DNA from: JAZDJP01 sp043803805
GTDB taxonomy: Bacteria > Planctomycetota > JAZDJP01
Direction of reading: 5' to 3'
Assembly (NCBI GenBank): GCA_043803805.1
Contig: JAZDJP010000068.1
Coordinates: 1 to 57,503 of the forward strand
Length of the DNA: 57,503 nt
Shown here piece after piece: positions 23,756-33,299 of this stretch. A program made the position numbers and the translations under genes. Within the stretch, counting starts at the first letter, position 1, and each line of letters begins with the position of its first letter. Under the pieces are notes generated by a model. It searched no databases and was not told where the DNA came from. It saw only the letters and a list, made by a program, of their open reading frames with translations.

Positions 23756-26238
23756 AAACCATGCACATGGTCTGCAACGCTCATCTGGATCCCGTCTGGC
23801 TCTGGGAATGGGAGGAGGGTGTCGCCGCCGCCATCAGCACGTTCCGCACGGCCGCCGACCTCTGTGAAGAGTTCGACACCTTTGTGTTCAACCACAACGA
23901 GGCCATCCTCTACCGCTGGGTCGAGGAATATGATCCGTCCCTTTTCAAGCGCATCCGGAAATTGGCCCGGCAGGGAAAATGGCACATCATGGGCGGCTGG
24001 CACCTTCAACCCGACTGCAACATGCCGAGCGGCGAATCGTTCGTCCGCCAGATCCTCCAAGGCCGGAAGTATTTCCTCCAGAAATTCGGAATCCGTCCGA
24101 CCACCGCCATCAATTTCGATCCGTTCGGCCATACCCGCGGACTCGTGCAGATTCTGGCCAGAAGCGGCTTCACGTCCTACCTCTTTTGCCGCCCCGACCA
24201 GAACGAATGCCCCCTGGACGGGGACGAATTCATATGGGAAGGCTACGACGGCTCCCGTGTCGTGGCCAGCCGCGCGAGCGCCTTCTATAATTCGGGGCTG
24301 GGAGAGGCCCGAAAGAAAGCCGAGGGGTTTCTCTCGAAAAATCCGGGCAAGTCCTGCGCCATTCTCCTCTGGGGCGTCGGCAACCACGGGGGCGGGCCCT
24401 CGCGCAAGGATGTCCGCGATCTGAACCGGCTGATCGAATCCCGCGCCGATGTCCGAATCATTCATTCCACCCCGGAGGCCTACTTCCACGAACTCTCCAG
24501 ACGGAAGGATTTGCCGATCCGCCGCAAGGATCTCAACCCCTTCGCCGTGGGCTGTTACACCAGCATGGCCGAGATCAAGCAGAAACACCGCCAGCTCGAG
24601 AACGAGCTTTTCGCCACCGAGAAAATGGCCTCTGCCGCCTGGTGCCAGGGACTCATGGACTATCCCGCCGCCGAATTACAACAGGCGTCCCTCGACCTGG
24701 CCACCGCCGAGTTCCATGACATATTGCCCGGCTCCTCCGTTCCACCGGTCGAACAGACTTCCATCCGCCTGATGAATCACGGTCTGGAGATACTCTCCCG
24801 CCTGAAGGCGCGGGCGTTTTTTATCCTCTCCGGCGGCCAGCCGCGCGCACGGGGAAAACAGATACCCATCCTGGTCTACAACCCGCACCCCTTCCCGGTG
24901 AAGAGCATCGTCGAATGCGAGTTCCAGCCGGCCGACCAGAACTGGCGCGCCGGATTCGTGGACGTCGTGGCGACCCGGCAGGGAAAGGATTTGCCCTCCC
25001 AGGTCGAACAGGAGATCAGCAACATTCCGATCGAGTGGCGCAAACGGGTGGTATTTGCCGCCGAGCTGGCGCCTTCGCAAATGAACCGGTTCGATTGCCG
25101 GCTCATCGAGCGGCCGGCCAAGCCCAAGGCTCGCGTAAAGGAACGCGAAGGCCGAATCCGCGTGGCGGCCGGCGACCAGGACGTCGTCGTCAATGCGCGC
25201 ACGGGACTGATTGACCGGTTCCGCGTACGCGGCAGGGACTTCGTCGTTCCCGGAGCCTTCCTGCCGATCGTCATGGCCGACGATGCCGACCCATGGGGCA
25301 CCCGCTTCAGGAGGCTGGACAAGCAGGCGGGCGCCTTCCGGCTGCTCTCCCGAAAGGACGCGGCCCGATTATCGGGCATTTCCGCGCCCTCCGTGCCCGC
25401 CGTCCGCGTGATCGAGGACGGACAGGTACGCACCGTGGTGGAGGCCATGTTCGGCTATGGCGATTCCTACATCTGTCAGCAGTACAAGATATCCAAGGTT
25501 CTGCCGCAGATGGAAGTCGAAGTCCGCGTCTTCTGGAACGAGAAAGACCGGATGCTGAAACTCTCGATCCCCACCTCCGATCCGGGCGCCATCTGCAAGG
25601 GACAGGTGGCCTATGGGACCGATACGCTCCCCTCCAACGGCGACGAGGCGGTCGCTCAGAAATGGGTCGCCGTCGTATCCGCGCGAAACAACACGGCCCT
25701 CTCGGTCCTCAACGAACGCAACTACGGGTTTGACTGCCGGAACGGAAACCTGCGTCTGTCCCTGCTCCGTGGCGCCGCCTACTCGGCCTACCCCATCAAC
25801 AAACGCGAGCACGTGTTGCAGGACCGGTTCACGCCGCGGATGGACCAGGGTGAACGGCTGTTCCGCTTCCTGGTGGAGGGCTCCCGCGTCGGAGAACGAC
25901 TGGAAACCGTCGACCGCGAGGCGTTGGTCTACAACGAGAGGCCGATGGCGCTCTCCTTCTTCCCCGACGGCGCCGGGAACCGGCCCAAGCCTTTCGTCCG
26001 GCTCAGCGACCGGGCCGTTCAAATCACGGCGACCAAGAAAGCGGAAGACGGCGACGGACTGATCATCCGGCTATACGAACCCACCGGAAAGAAACGATCC
26101 ACGATGGTTTCGCTTCCGTTCGCCGGCGTTCGAAAGCGTCTCTCGCTGGGAAAATTCTGTATCCAGACATGGCGGGTTGACCGGCGCCGGAAATCGTGGA
26201 CTCAATTGAATCTGGAAGAGCGGCCGGCGCGGGATTGA
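23752..26238 (+). CDS. Glycoside hydrolase family 38 alpha-mannosidase
   Basis: The 828-residue protein has no signal peptide. It starts VCNAHLDPVWLWEWEEG, where His11 and Asp13 are GH38 zinc ligands, and carries NFDPFGHTRG with the probable nucleophile Asp123. The middle helical domain has GCYTSMAEIKQKHRQLEN and FHDILPGSSVPPVEQ, and C-terminal beta domains follow. Cytosolic GH38 enzymes remove alpha-mannose from imported oligosaccharides. TTAGGAG precedes the start, which overlaps the isomerase stop codon. The gene ends just before a foldback element. Confidence 0.88.
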   Translation: MKTMHMVCNAHLDPVWLWEWEEGVAAAISTFRTAADLCEEFDTFVFNHNEAILYRWVEEYDPSLFKRIRKLARQGKWHIMGGWHLQPDCNMPSGESFVRQILQGRKYFLQKFGIRPTTAINFDPFGHTRGLVQILARSGFTSYLFCRPDQNECPLDGDEFIWEGYDGSRVVASRASAFYNSGLGEARKKAEGFLSKNPGKSCAILLWGVGNHGGGPSRKDVRDLNRLIESRADVRIIHSTPEAYFHELSRRKDLPIRRKDLNPFAVGCYTSMAEIKQKHRQLENELFATEKMASAAWCQGLMDYPAAELQQASLDLATAEFHDILPGSSVPPVEQTSIRLMNHGLEILSRLKARAFFILSGGQPRARGKQIPILVYNPHPFPVKSIVECEFQPADQNWRAGFVDVVATRQGKDLPSQVEQEISNIPIEWRKRVVFAAELAPSQMNRFDCRLIERPAKPKARVKEREGRIRVAAGDQDVVVNARTGLIDRFRVRGRDFVVPGAFLPIVMADDADPWGTRFRRLDKQAGAFRLLSRKDAARLSGISAPSVPAVRVIEDGQVRTVVEAMFGYGDSYICQQYKISKVLPQMEVEVRVFWNEKDRMLKLSIPTSDPGAICKGQVAYGTDTLPSNGDEAVAQKWVAVVSARNNTALSVLNERNYGFDCRNGNLRLSLLRGAAYSAYPINKREHVLQDRFTPRMDQGERLFRFLVEGSRVGERLETVDREALVYNERPMALSFFPDGAGNRPKPFVRLSDRAVQITATKKAEDGDGLIIRLYEPTGKKRSTMVSLPFAGVRKRLSLGKFCIQTWRVDRRRKSWTQLNLEERPARD

Positions 26239-26248
26239 CTCCGCTCTA

Positions 26249-26415
26249 AAGGGCTGTTTCAAAACCGTTACCTGGCTCCGGCCGGCTGCAAGCCCGCCAT
26301 CCGGCGTCGCGCCTCCTCGGCGTATCTCTCCGTTGATACGCGGTCGTCGGCGCTCCTTGGCTGGCGGGCTTTCGCTCGGCCTCAGGCCGACGGTCCCGGT
26401 TTTGAAACAGCCCTT
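26249..26415. mobile_element. 167-bp foldback element with 18-bp terminal inverted repeats (MITE-like)
   Basis: AAGGGCTGTTTCAAAACC (26249-26266) is repeated exactly inverted at 26398-26415. Inside, AAGCCCGCCA and TGGCGGGCTT form another perfect 10-bp pair, and CGTATC/GATACG lie near the centre, so the whole unit can fold on itself. It encodes nothing and fills the space between two convergent operons. The right terminus reaches into the stop codon of the glycosidase gene (26414-26416). No transposase is present, and a large bidirectional terminator is an alternative reading. Confidence 0.65.
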
Positions 26416-29317
26416 AAAACACCAGCGTCCCCAGCCGCGCCACGTCGTTCTGGAATTCGTAGGCCTGGCACCAGATGACGCGGCGGTTGCGCTTGACGGC
26501 CGGGTTGGAGAGCAGGTTGAGCCGCCAGACGTCTCCGCGGGAGGGCTTTCCTCCGAGTTCCTCCCAGGGAATGACGATGTCGAACCGCCAGCTGGAATCG
26601 GTGTGCCGGAAGTTGCCGTCGATTTTTTTCAGGGGCGACGGTTTTGTGCCGAGGATGGCGCCGTCGGGGAATTCCCGGTATTCGTGGACGGTTCCCCCTT
26701 CGCCGCGGAAATAAATGATGTAATGCCGGACGCGCGTACCGGTGTTCCCGGGATCGAGAAGAATCTGCAGGAATCCGGTCTGGTTGCCCGTGCCGCGGTT
26801 CTTCTCCCAGGTGGCCTCGCGTTCCTTCCAATCGATGTCGTGCTCGCGCAGGGAAATTTTAAGGCCTTTCTCCGTCGCGGTGGCCCGGCAGTCGCACCGA
26901 TCCTCCCGGAAGAAATCGCGCCGCCGATAAAATGAAGAAAAATCCTCCCAGCAATTTTCCCCCCAGCGGTAGCATTGGTCGTGGACCATCGGGCGGAAAC
27001 CTTCGCCCGGGCCGACGGCGTCGTCCGGCGGGCAGTTCATGGCCGGCGGCGTGAGCCAGTCGATCTCCGCGCGGACATACTCCACCCAGGCCATGACGTT
27101 GTCTCGGTAAAGGGCGTGTTCCGGACGCGAGAGTATCCGGACGGCCGCCATCGCCGCCTGGAGTGACTGGTCCAAAAGCGCGCGGTTACGCGCGGCCATT
27201 TTTTTCCGGACGCTCACGTACGGACGGCAGAGGCGGCGAATTTCGTTGTAGCGTTCGTGCGAACGCAAATAGGAATAAAGCGCTTTGAAAGGGACTTTTT
27301 CCTTCGCGAACGGAAGAATCCGCTTGAGGTCGCGCGCGTCTTTTTCCGGCTGGAAGGGGCCGCTCGCGGTGGTGGGGCAAAACTCGTCCGTTTGGCGGAG
27401 GCGGATTCCAAGGACGCCTGCCGTTTCGAGCATGAGGGCGCGCGCCTTTTTGAGGTGGCCGAAGAATCGTCCGGCGGTTTTGGCGAAATAACACGAGTAA
27501 AGTTCGACGGCGATCAGGATTTCCCGGCGGGCGCGTTCGCCGAAGGCCGAGTTGCGAAGCACCGCCTCGACAAATGCCGCGTCTTCCGCCGCTCCGGCTC
27601 CCGCCCGGTAACGCCCGAGCGCGCGGCGCGTCTCACGAAGATGACACGCCATCTCCGCGGCGAGCGCCGCCGGGTTGTGGAGGGGTTTGCGCCGGACGGC
27701 GGGATTCACAAAATCGATGACGGCCTGCGTGTTGTTCGGGACGACCTTGATTTTTTTCGTCCGCACCGCCCACGCCCGCCACGCCACGTTGTGCGGGATT
27801 TCTCCGATGCGGTTGAGAAACGAAAGCGGGTAGTAGAAAAACGGCTCCTGGTAATGGGAAAACCGCCCGGGATAAAGGTATCCTTCCTGGGGCGAGCCAT
27901 AGCAGAACTGCCAGTACGGTTTCAAGATGAGCCGGCTGGAGGCCACCGTTGCGGCGAGAATGTCCTCGGCGAGGGTTTCCGCCACGCCGAATCGTTGCGC
28001 GGTGCGGGCTATTAGAGCGGCGTCATTCGCGCGATCTCCCCGCACACCGTCCACAACGGCATCGAGGTGGCCGAGGTTCATCCGTCCGAAGGCGTGGAGG
28101 GCCGGCGGAAAAACGTCCGTGTCGGGCAGGAACGGCAGGAGAAGCTCGCGCCCCGATTGAAAGGAAATGGAATCGGCGCCCTTCTTCCGGAAGTCCGCAA
28201 GGAGCGCCCGGATGTACACCGGATCCGTCCAAAGTTCCCCGTTGATATTTGTGCCGCAATTGTGGCAGGGGCCGATGGAATAAAGAAATTCGACGTCCGG
28301 GAGCGCCTTTTTCCACACACGGATGCGCGCGTCGGCCGCCGGATAAACGTAGACGTCGTTCGTGTCGTGGGGTTTGTGCTTGACGTATTTTTTGCCGGGA
28401 TAGTCGCGGATGACTTTCGCCATGCCCGCCACGTCGGATATTCCCCACAATCGAAAAAGAAGCGCGGGTTTCCGCTTCATCTCCCGCGTGACGGCGAAAA
28501 GCGTCCGCTTCAGAAACTCGGCGGCATTTCCGCTCGATTCGAAGTTGAGGAAAAATCCGTCGAGTTCCGGCAGTGTCTCGAACGTCCGCCGGTAGGTGTA
28601 ACGGCAGTATTCGTCCACCTCCGGGTGGTCGATTCCCGCAAGGCGCGTCCCGCTTTCGCGAAGCCCCAGACCGAGCCGGTCCGACAGTTTCTGCGTGAAG
28701 TGGGAAACATAGTGCTGCATGAAGGTGGCCAGACCGTAACGTTTCGCCGTTCCGAAGACGCGCGCGATGGCGGCGCGGTTTCGCTCGCGAATCTCCGCGG
28801 GTTTGCCGGTGTCTTCGGAGCGGCCTTCATAATCAAGAAACCACTCGAAGGGATGATAACAACCCGGGTAGATCACAAACGCGTTGAAGTGCCGTTTCAC
28901 GAGTTCCTGAAAAAACGCTTCGATGAAACGGTCGGTGTACGCCGTGATGGGCGGAAGTCCTTTCGACGGGTTCGCGAAGGGCGTTTCGAACACGGTTTCG
29001 TGTTTGTAGATGCGCGTTTTGAACGCGAGGCGTTGCGAGAAATCCGTTTCGGGACCGTTTCCACAGCGCCGTGCGATCTCCAGAAGCGCGCCGATCGAGC
29101 CGACGGCGGAGGCGGACGTCACGATGACGCGCTTTTTCTCAAAGACGACGGAAAAGTCGTCGCGCGCCGCATCGGCCGGAGCCCCGAACAAAAGCGGCCG
29201 GCCGTCAAGCCGGATGCCCCCCTCGGCGAGGGCGGCGCCGGGGATTTGGCTCGCGGCCCAGCGGACGCCATGGGCGGCTGTTCCAAACCGGGCGGTCCCG
29301 TCGGAAGGGGCGGTCAT
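26414..29317 (-). CDS. Large glycoside-hydrolase-like protein with C-terminal CBM9-like domain
   Basis: The 967-residue protein lacks a signal peptide. An N-terminal alpha/beta domain (SVVFEKKRVIVTSASAVGSI, residues about 25-95) resembles the domain that precedes the barrel in GH20/GH67-type enzymes. A probable TIM barrel spans about 110-480 (YTDRFIEAFFQELVKRHFNA and DGFFLNFESSG blocks), followed by a helical region. The last 190 residues look like a CBM9/DOMON-type carbohydrate-binding domain (WRFDIVIPWEELGG). I cannot name the GH family or catalytic residues; alpha-glucuronidase-like activity is one possibility. AAAGGAGG precedes the start. It is the last gene of the glgA operon. Confidence 0.6.
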   Translation of the reverse strand: MTAPSDGTARFGTAAHGVRWAASQIPGAALAEGGIRLDGRPLLFGAPADAARDDFSVVFEKKRVIVTSASAVGSIGALLEIARRCGNGPETDFSQRLAFKTRIYKHETVFETPFANPSKGLPPITAYTDRFIEAFFQELVKRHFNAFVIYPGCYHPFEWFLDYEGRSEDTGKPAEIRERNRAAIARVFGTAKRYGLATFMQHYVSHFTQKLSDRLGLGLRESGTRLAGIDHPEVDEYCRYTYRRTFETLPELDGFFLNFESSGNAAEFLKRTLFAVTREMKRKPALLFRLWGISDVAGMAKVIRDYPGKKYVKHKPHDTNDVYVYPAADARIRVWKKALPDVEFLYSIGPCHNCGTNINGELWTDPVYIRALLADFRKKGADSISFQSGRELLLPFLPDTDVFPPALHAFGRMNLGHLDAVVDGVRGDRANDAALIARTAQRFGVAETLAEDILAATVASSRLILKPYWQFCYGSPQEGYLYPGRFSHYQEPFFYYPLSFLNRIGEIPHNVAWRAWAVRTKKIKVVPNNTQAVIDFVNPAVRRKPLHNPAALAAEMACHLRETRRALGRYRAGAGAAEDAAFVEAVLRNSAFGERARREILIAVELYSCYFAKTAGRFFGHLKKARALMLETAGVLGIRLRQTDEFCPTTASGPFQPEKDARDLKRILPFAKEKVPFKALYSYLRSHERYNEIRRLCRPYVSVRKKMAARNRALLDQSLQAAMAAVRILSRPEHALYRDNVMAWVEYVRAEIDWLTPPAMNCPPDDAVGPGEGFRPMVHDQCYRWGENCWEDFSSFYRRRDFFREDRCDCRATATEKGLKISLREHDIDWKEREATWEKNRGTGNQTGFLQILLDPGNTGTRVRHYIIYFRGEGGTVHEYREFPDGAILGTKPSPLKKIDGNFRHTDSSWRFDIVIPWEELGGKPSRGDVWRLNLLSNPAVKRNRRVIWCQAYEFQNDVARLGTLVF

Positions 29318-29338
29318 GGGCGCTTCTCCCTCCTTTTT

Positions 29339-31243
29339 TCAGCGTACCGCCCGGTAGGCCCGCGGCGGGAGATGGCGCCCGCCGATCGAGACGGGTTCCA
29401 CCGACCGGTTCACCAGAATGGCCACGCCCCGGGATAGCTCGCTGCGCGAGACCAGGCGCTCGGCGTCGAGGTACTGGAAGGAAACCATCTCCTCCTGCCA
29501 GGTCCGGGCGTGCAGATTGGCCAGATCCGCCGCGCGGACGCAAAGGTCCCACCCGGCGCCGGTGGTCTCGTCGCGGGAGAAGAACTCCATGCCGTGGACC
29601 ACCGGCCGGCCGTCGACCAGTTTGAACAGCCGGATCAGCGGCGCCAGCGTCGGCGCGTTGCCGAGCGCGGCGTCGTAAAGGATCTTGTCCTCGCCCCGGC
29701 CGTCGTGGTAAGTGTCGGCCTCGTGCCAGACGGAGCCGACGCACTCGCGGTAAACCAGCGCGAACAGCGGGAAGGGCACCGGCCGCCAGCCGGTGCGCGA
29801 GTTGGCGATGTGGTGCCCGAAGTTGTTGAGCGAGAGGACATCCGTCACGGGCACGGCCCAGTCCTGACCGGCCTCGCTGGCGATCAGGTGCCCGCGCGCC
29901 AGAAAGCGCGCCAGGCACGCCGCTCGCGCGACGCGGTCCTGGGCGCGGGTGCAGGGGTGGCCGGGGTCGTGGCACTCCAGCAGACCGGTCATGGCCGTGG
30001 TGTCCAGGGCGTGGGCCGGCGCCGATGCGCACCACTCATCGAAGAGCGCGGCGCGGGCCGCCTCCACCCGGAGCGGGCATAACTCGGCGAGCTTCTGAGT
30101 GGCGGTGACCCAGCTCATCCAGCGGGAACCATCCGCCTGCATCAGGAAGTTGCCGCCGTCGAAGTTCTCCAGGCGCACGTCAGCCAACTTGTCGAGCACC
30201 CAATTGGTGTGGGGCACGCCGCGCGAGTCGAGGAACTTACGGGTGCCGCTCGCGCTGAGGGGATGTTCCGCGCCGGCCGGTGAAATATCGCGGTCGCGAT
30301 AGCCGCACATCTCCAGCGGACCGGCCAGCAGTCCGGGAAAGCCGGCCTCGTCCAGGAGCCGCCGGCAAAGTTCGGTCAGGCGCCGGTCGGCGTCTTCGAA
30401 GTCGTAGTAGCCGGTGAAGAGATAGGCCGCGCCGGCGAGATTCTTCACCCGCGGCCGCTCGGAGGCCTTCTCCGCGAGCGTCTTCCAGGTCGGCCCGCCC
30501 TTGACCGCCGCGCGGTGCAGTTTGGCGAGAGCCGTGCCGTCGGCGGCTTCCAGGAACTCGATGCGCAGAGAACGCCGGTAGCCGATGGCCCCCATCGAAG
30601 AGAGCCAGATGGGGTGAACCTCGATCGGACCGCCGGCCGGCTTGGCGATCTCCACGGCGGCGTCGTCGGCGGTCTCGAACGTCAAGAGCCATCCGGATCG
30701 GCCGGCGACGAGCCCGACGAAGGGCAGCCCCAGCCCCGGCCCGCAGCGGACCTGCATGGCCAGCGCCTCGCAGGCTTCGCCGGGCTCCGGACTGAAAACG
30801 AACCCCTGACAGTAGGGCGCGAAGAGATGCTGGGCGCCCGGCGCGGCCGCCGCCCCGATGCTCCGGGCGGGCCGCAGCGGGCCGGGCCAGGCCATCGGCG
30901 CGGGCGTTCCGGGGAGGGCCTCGACGGCGAAGCGAAGCGCGGGCCGGTCGGGGTCCGCCGCCACGGAGAGCGTCGCCGGTCCGGCCGGCGTCCGGACCCG
31001 GAGCTCGACGGCCAACGGCCCGCGGGGCTCGACGGAGACGATCCCGGTCCGGCCCGGCGCCCAGCCGGGCGCGTAGCGGCGCGGGTACTCCCACTTGGAG
31101 TCTTCGGGGGCGCCGGCGGCGCGCAGATCGCCGAGCAATCGGCACTCCCAGGCGGGCGAGCCGGCCGGCTCGATCCGGAGCGAATCGGCGGCCGGGTCGA
31201 GGACGCAACGCAGCGCGGCGGAGCCGAAGGTGACGGGTTTCAT
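29339..31243 (-). CDS. Putative glycosidase (GH101/GH129- or DUF5696-like)
   Basis: The 634-residue protein has no signal peptide. It has an N-terminal beta-rich domain (to about residue 250) and a barrel-like region with candidate catalytic blocks HALDTTAMTGLLECHDPGHP and LIASEAGQDWAVPVTD, then RTGWRPVPFPLFALVYREC. This order recalls GH101/GH129 and DUF5696 proteins, in which an Asp nucleophile and a Glu acid/base sit in similar positions. That assignment is from memory of the fold pattern and is tentative. The gene lies 21 bp before the CBM9-type protein and is the third gene of the glgA operon. Its base composition is more GC-rich than its neighbours. Confidence 0.5.
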   Translation of the reverse strand: MKPVTFGSAALRCVLDPAADSLRIEPAGSPAWECRLLGDLRAAGAPEDSKWEYPRRYAPGWAPGRTGIVSVEPRGPLAVELRVRTPAGPATLSVAADPDRPALRFAVEALPGTPAPMAWPGPLRPARSIGAAAAPGAQHLFAPYCQGFVFSPEPGEACEALAMQVRCGPGLGLPFVGLVAGRSGWLLTFETADDAAVEIAKPAGGPIEVHPIWLSSMGAIGYRRSLRIEFLEAADGTALAKLHRAAVKGGPTWKTLAEKASERPRVKNLAGAAYLFTGYYDFEDADRRLTELCRRLLDEAGFPGLLAGPLEMCGYRDRDISPAGAEHPLSASGTRKFLDSRGVPHTNWVLDKLADVRLENFDGGNFLMQADGSRWMSWVTATQKLAELCPLRVEAARAALFDEWCASAPAHALDTTAMTGLLECHDPGHPCTRAQDRVARAACLARFLARGHLIASEAGQDWAVPVTDVLSLNNFGHHIANSRTGWRPVPFPLFALVYRECVGSVWHEADTYHDGRGEDKILYDAALGNAPTLAPLIRLFKLVDGRPVVHGMEFFSRDETTGAGWDLCVRAADLANLHARTWQEEMVSFQYLDAERLVSRSELSRGVAILVNRSVEPVSIGGRHLPPRAYRAVR

Positions 31244-31286
31244 GGCCGGGGACGCTCCCGTTGGAATTGGTTGAGTCTAGGGGGCT

Positions 31287-33269
31287 TTAAGGAACCCTCT
31301 TCACGGCGGAGGCGCCTTGCTTCACCGGGCCGACGCGCATTTCGATCGTGTGTTCCCGCGGGTTCCCGCCGCACGGGAAGGCGTAGGAAGTCTGCCCCTT
31401 CGGCGCGGTAAAAGATTTCTCCCCGTCGTCCTCTTTCCACCGGTGCGCGATTTCCAATTCGCCGGCATCGAGATTGCTCTCGTCCAGATGCCCGTAAAAA
31501 CTCATGGCGCACACGCTCGTGTCGCTCGTGACGCGGATAAAGAGATCGTCCGTCGGAACGGGCAACTTGGCCTCCCCGGCCAGACTGTTGTCCCACTGGT
31601 TGCGGCCGTTGGTGATATTGATCCGGGTGAGCGGTATCCACCGGACGCCGTTGGTGCTGATGTCAATGGCGGCTTTGCGGAGAGGTTCCTTTGGGAGACC
31701 TTCCTTCACCGTCGCGTTGACGTAAAACCACGCGAACTTCCGTCCCGCGGGTGGTTGGTAGCGATAGGTGGCGACGAGCGGTTTCGCGGGGTCTTTCGGC
31801 GAAAGGACAATCCATCCTTTCGCGTCGTGGGGTTTCGCCTCCACGTTGTCGGCGGCGAAGCATTGCGCGGCGGGATCGGCGGAGGCGCGGAAATCGGCGA
31901 TGACCGTCCACGGAACCGTGCGGAGACGATGGGCGTCGAGGCCGCGAACCTCCATGGGGTTGGTGCCTTCCACGAGGCGCGGAAGAGAGAGCGGGGCTGT
32001 TTGGAGATAGCCATCGAAGCCGAATCGCGTCAGCCGCGTTTGTTTGCCGAGCGTGATCCGGATGGGCGCGGCATAACGGGCTTCCAAGAGTGCGGTGATG
32101 TCGGTCTTTCCGTCCCATTTCCCGTTGGCGGAAACAACGGGAATCCATTTCCCTTCCGAGTCTTGAATTTCGGCGGTGATTGTTCCTTCGCCGGCCAGGT
32201 CGAGCCACGCGCCATCGGCGCAGGTGATGCGGTCTCCGGTCCAATCGGGCTTTCCGCAAAAGGGATACGGCGATTGCATCCGGAACACGGCGGAGCCGGG
32301 GCCGACAAGGCCGTTCCTGTCCTGGGAGACGCCTTCGCGTTCCCACACTCCGAGCGTGAAGTCGCGGTATTTCGCGCTCAGCGACGGCGTGTAGATCAGG
32401 CGGCCGTTGCCGAAGGTGCGAAACGGCTCGTAGCGCTCGCGGGGGGATCCTTTCCATTCCGATGAAAATTTTTCGCGATAGGCCATCCACGATTTCGGGA
32501 GATGGTACCGGCCCGCGTTGCCTTGAGATCGGATGAGTGTCTCGCCGGGCCGGAGGTGAAAATCCATCGTGTGTCCGCGAATGTTCCACGGCGGGAAGAT
32601 TTCCGTCACCTCGTCTCCGGTCGTCGAAAGGTTTTTGTACATGGCGGCGTAGTCTTCGAGCCGGCGGTCGGGGAGGTCGCACGGATTCGATTTGTTCGGA
32701 TTTTTCAGAATCAATGCTTCGGGATTCCTGGCGAGTTCCGCGGCGCTGGCGATATGCCCTTCCGGCGTGCGGAACCACGTCCACATGTCGACGTCCAGGA
32801 TGTGCCACCGGTTGTCGAAGAACACCTCGCAGAGCGTGTGGCCCGGCGCGCCGAAGACGTGGGCCGGAAGACCCGCGGACTGGTAGACGTTGTAGAGCGT
32901 ATTGGCGGTCTGGCCGCAGAGCGCCCAGCCGTAGGCGTTGAGGAGGATGACCGGGTCGATGACGGTTCCGCGGACGCGGGGCTCGCCTTCCGTTTCATCC
33001 GGCGCCCAGAAGTGGTATGTGCCGTCGGTGGTGTTTGTGAAATAGTTGTAGAGGGCCAGGACGAGCGCCTCGCCGTGTTTTCCCGCGAACGGCGGCGACG
33101 CCAGAATCGTTTCGATCGAATAAAAATCCGGTCGCGTGGTTCCCACGACGCGCGGGGAAAACGTGGGGGGAGACATGGTCGCCTCGTTGGAATGAGTGGG
33201 TGAAAACAAAAAACAGGCGAACGGCACCGCGATCGCAACACCAAGGCGTGAGCATCGCAACGTTTTCAT
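31287..33269 (-). CDS. Exported transglutaminase-like protein
   Basis: The product, about 660 residues, has a signal peptide (SRLGVAIAVPFACFLFSPTH). Its transglutaminase-like thiol fold carries a probable triad of Cys118 (WALCGQTANTLY), His144 (PGHTLCEVFF) and Asp159 (RWHILDVD). About 450 residues of beta-rich C-terminal domains follow, perhaps carbohydrate-binding. In bacteria this fold acts as protease, amidase or cross-linking enzyme, so the reaction is open. A GTG at 33284 is an alternative start. It lies 15-30 bp after glgA, inside the same operon. Confidence 0.7.
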   Translation of the reverse strand: MKTLRCSRLGVAIAVPFACFLFSPTHSNEATMSPPTFSPRVVGTTRPDFYSIETILASPPFAGKHGEALVLALYNYFTNTTDGTYHFWAPDETEGEPRVRGTVIDPVILLNAYGWALCGQTANTLYNVYQSAGLPAHVFGAPGHTLCEVFFDNRWHILDVDMWTWFRTPEGHIASAAELARNPEALILKNPNKSNPCDLPDRRLEDYAAMYKNLSTTGDEVTEIFPPWNIRGHTMDFHLRPGETLIRSQGNAGRYHLPKSWMAYREKFSSEWKGSPRERYEPFRTFGNGRLIYTPSLSAKYRDFTLGVWEREGVSQDRNGLVGPGSAVFRMQSPYPFCGKPDWTGDRITCADGAWLDLAGEGTITAEIQDSEGKWIPVVSANGKWDGKTDITALLEARYAAPIRITLGKQTRLTRFGFDGYLQTAPLSLPRLVEGTNPMEVRGLDAHRLRTVPWTVIADFRASADPAAQCFAADNVEAKPHDAKGWIVLSPKDPAKPLVATYRYQPPAGRKFAWFYVNATVKEGLPKEPLRKAAIDISTNGVRWIPLTRINITNGRNQWDNSLAGEAKLPVPTDDLFIRVTSDTSVCAMSFYGHLDESNLDAGELEIAHRWKEDDGEKSFTAPKGQTSYAFPCGGNPREHTIEMRVGPVKQGASAVKRVP

Positions 33270-33299
33270 GTTCTTCACGAACACCCCATCCCTGCCGGT

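Noticed and set aside
26249..26415. A full insertion sequence at 26.3 kb
   Set aside because: Only 167 bp lie between the terminal repeats and no transposase frame exists, so at most it is a non-autonomous element.
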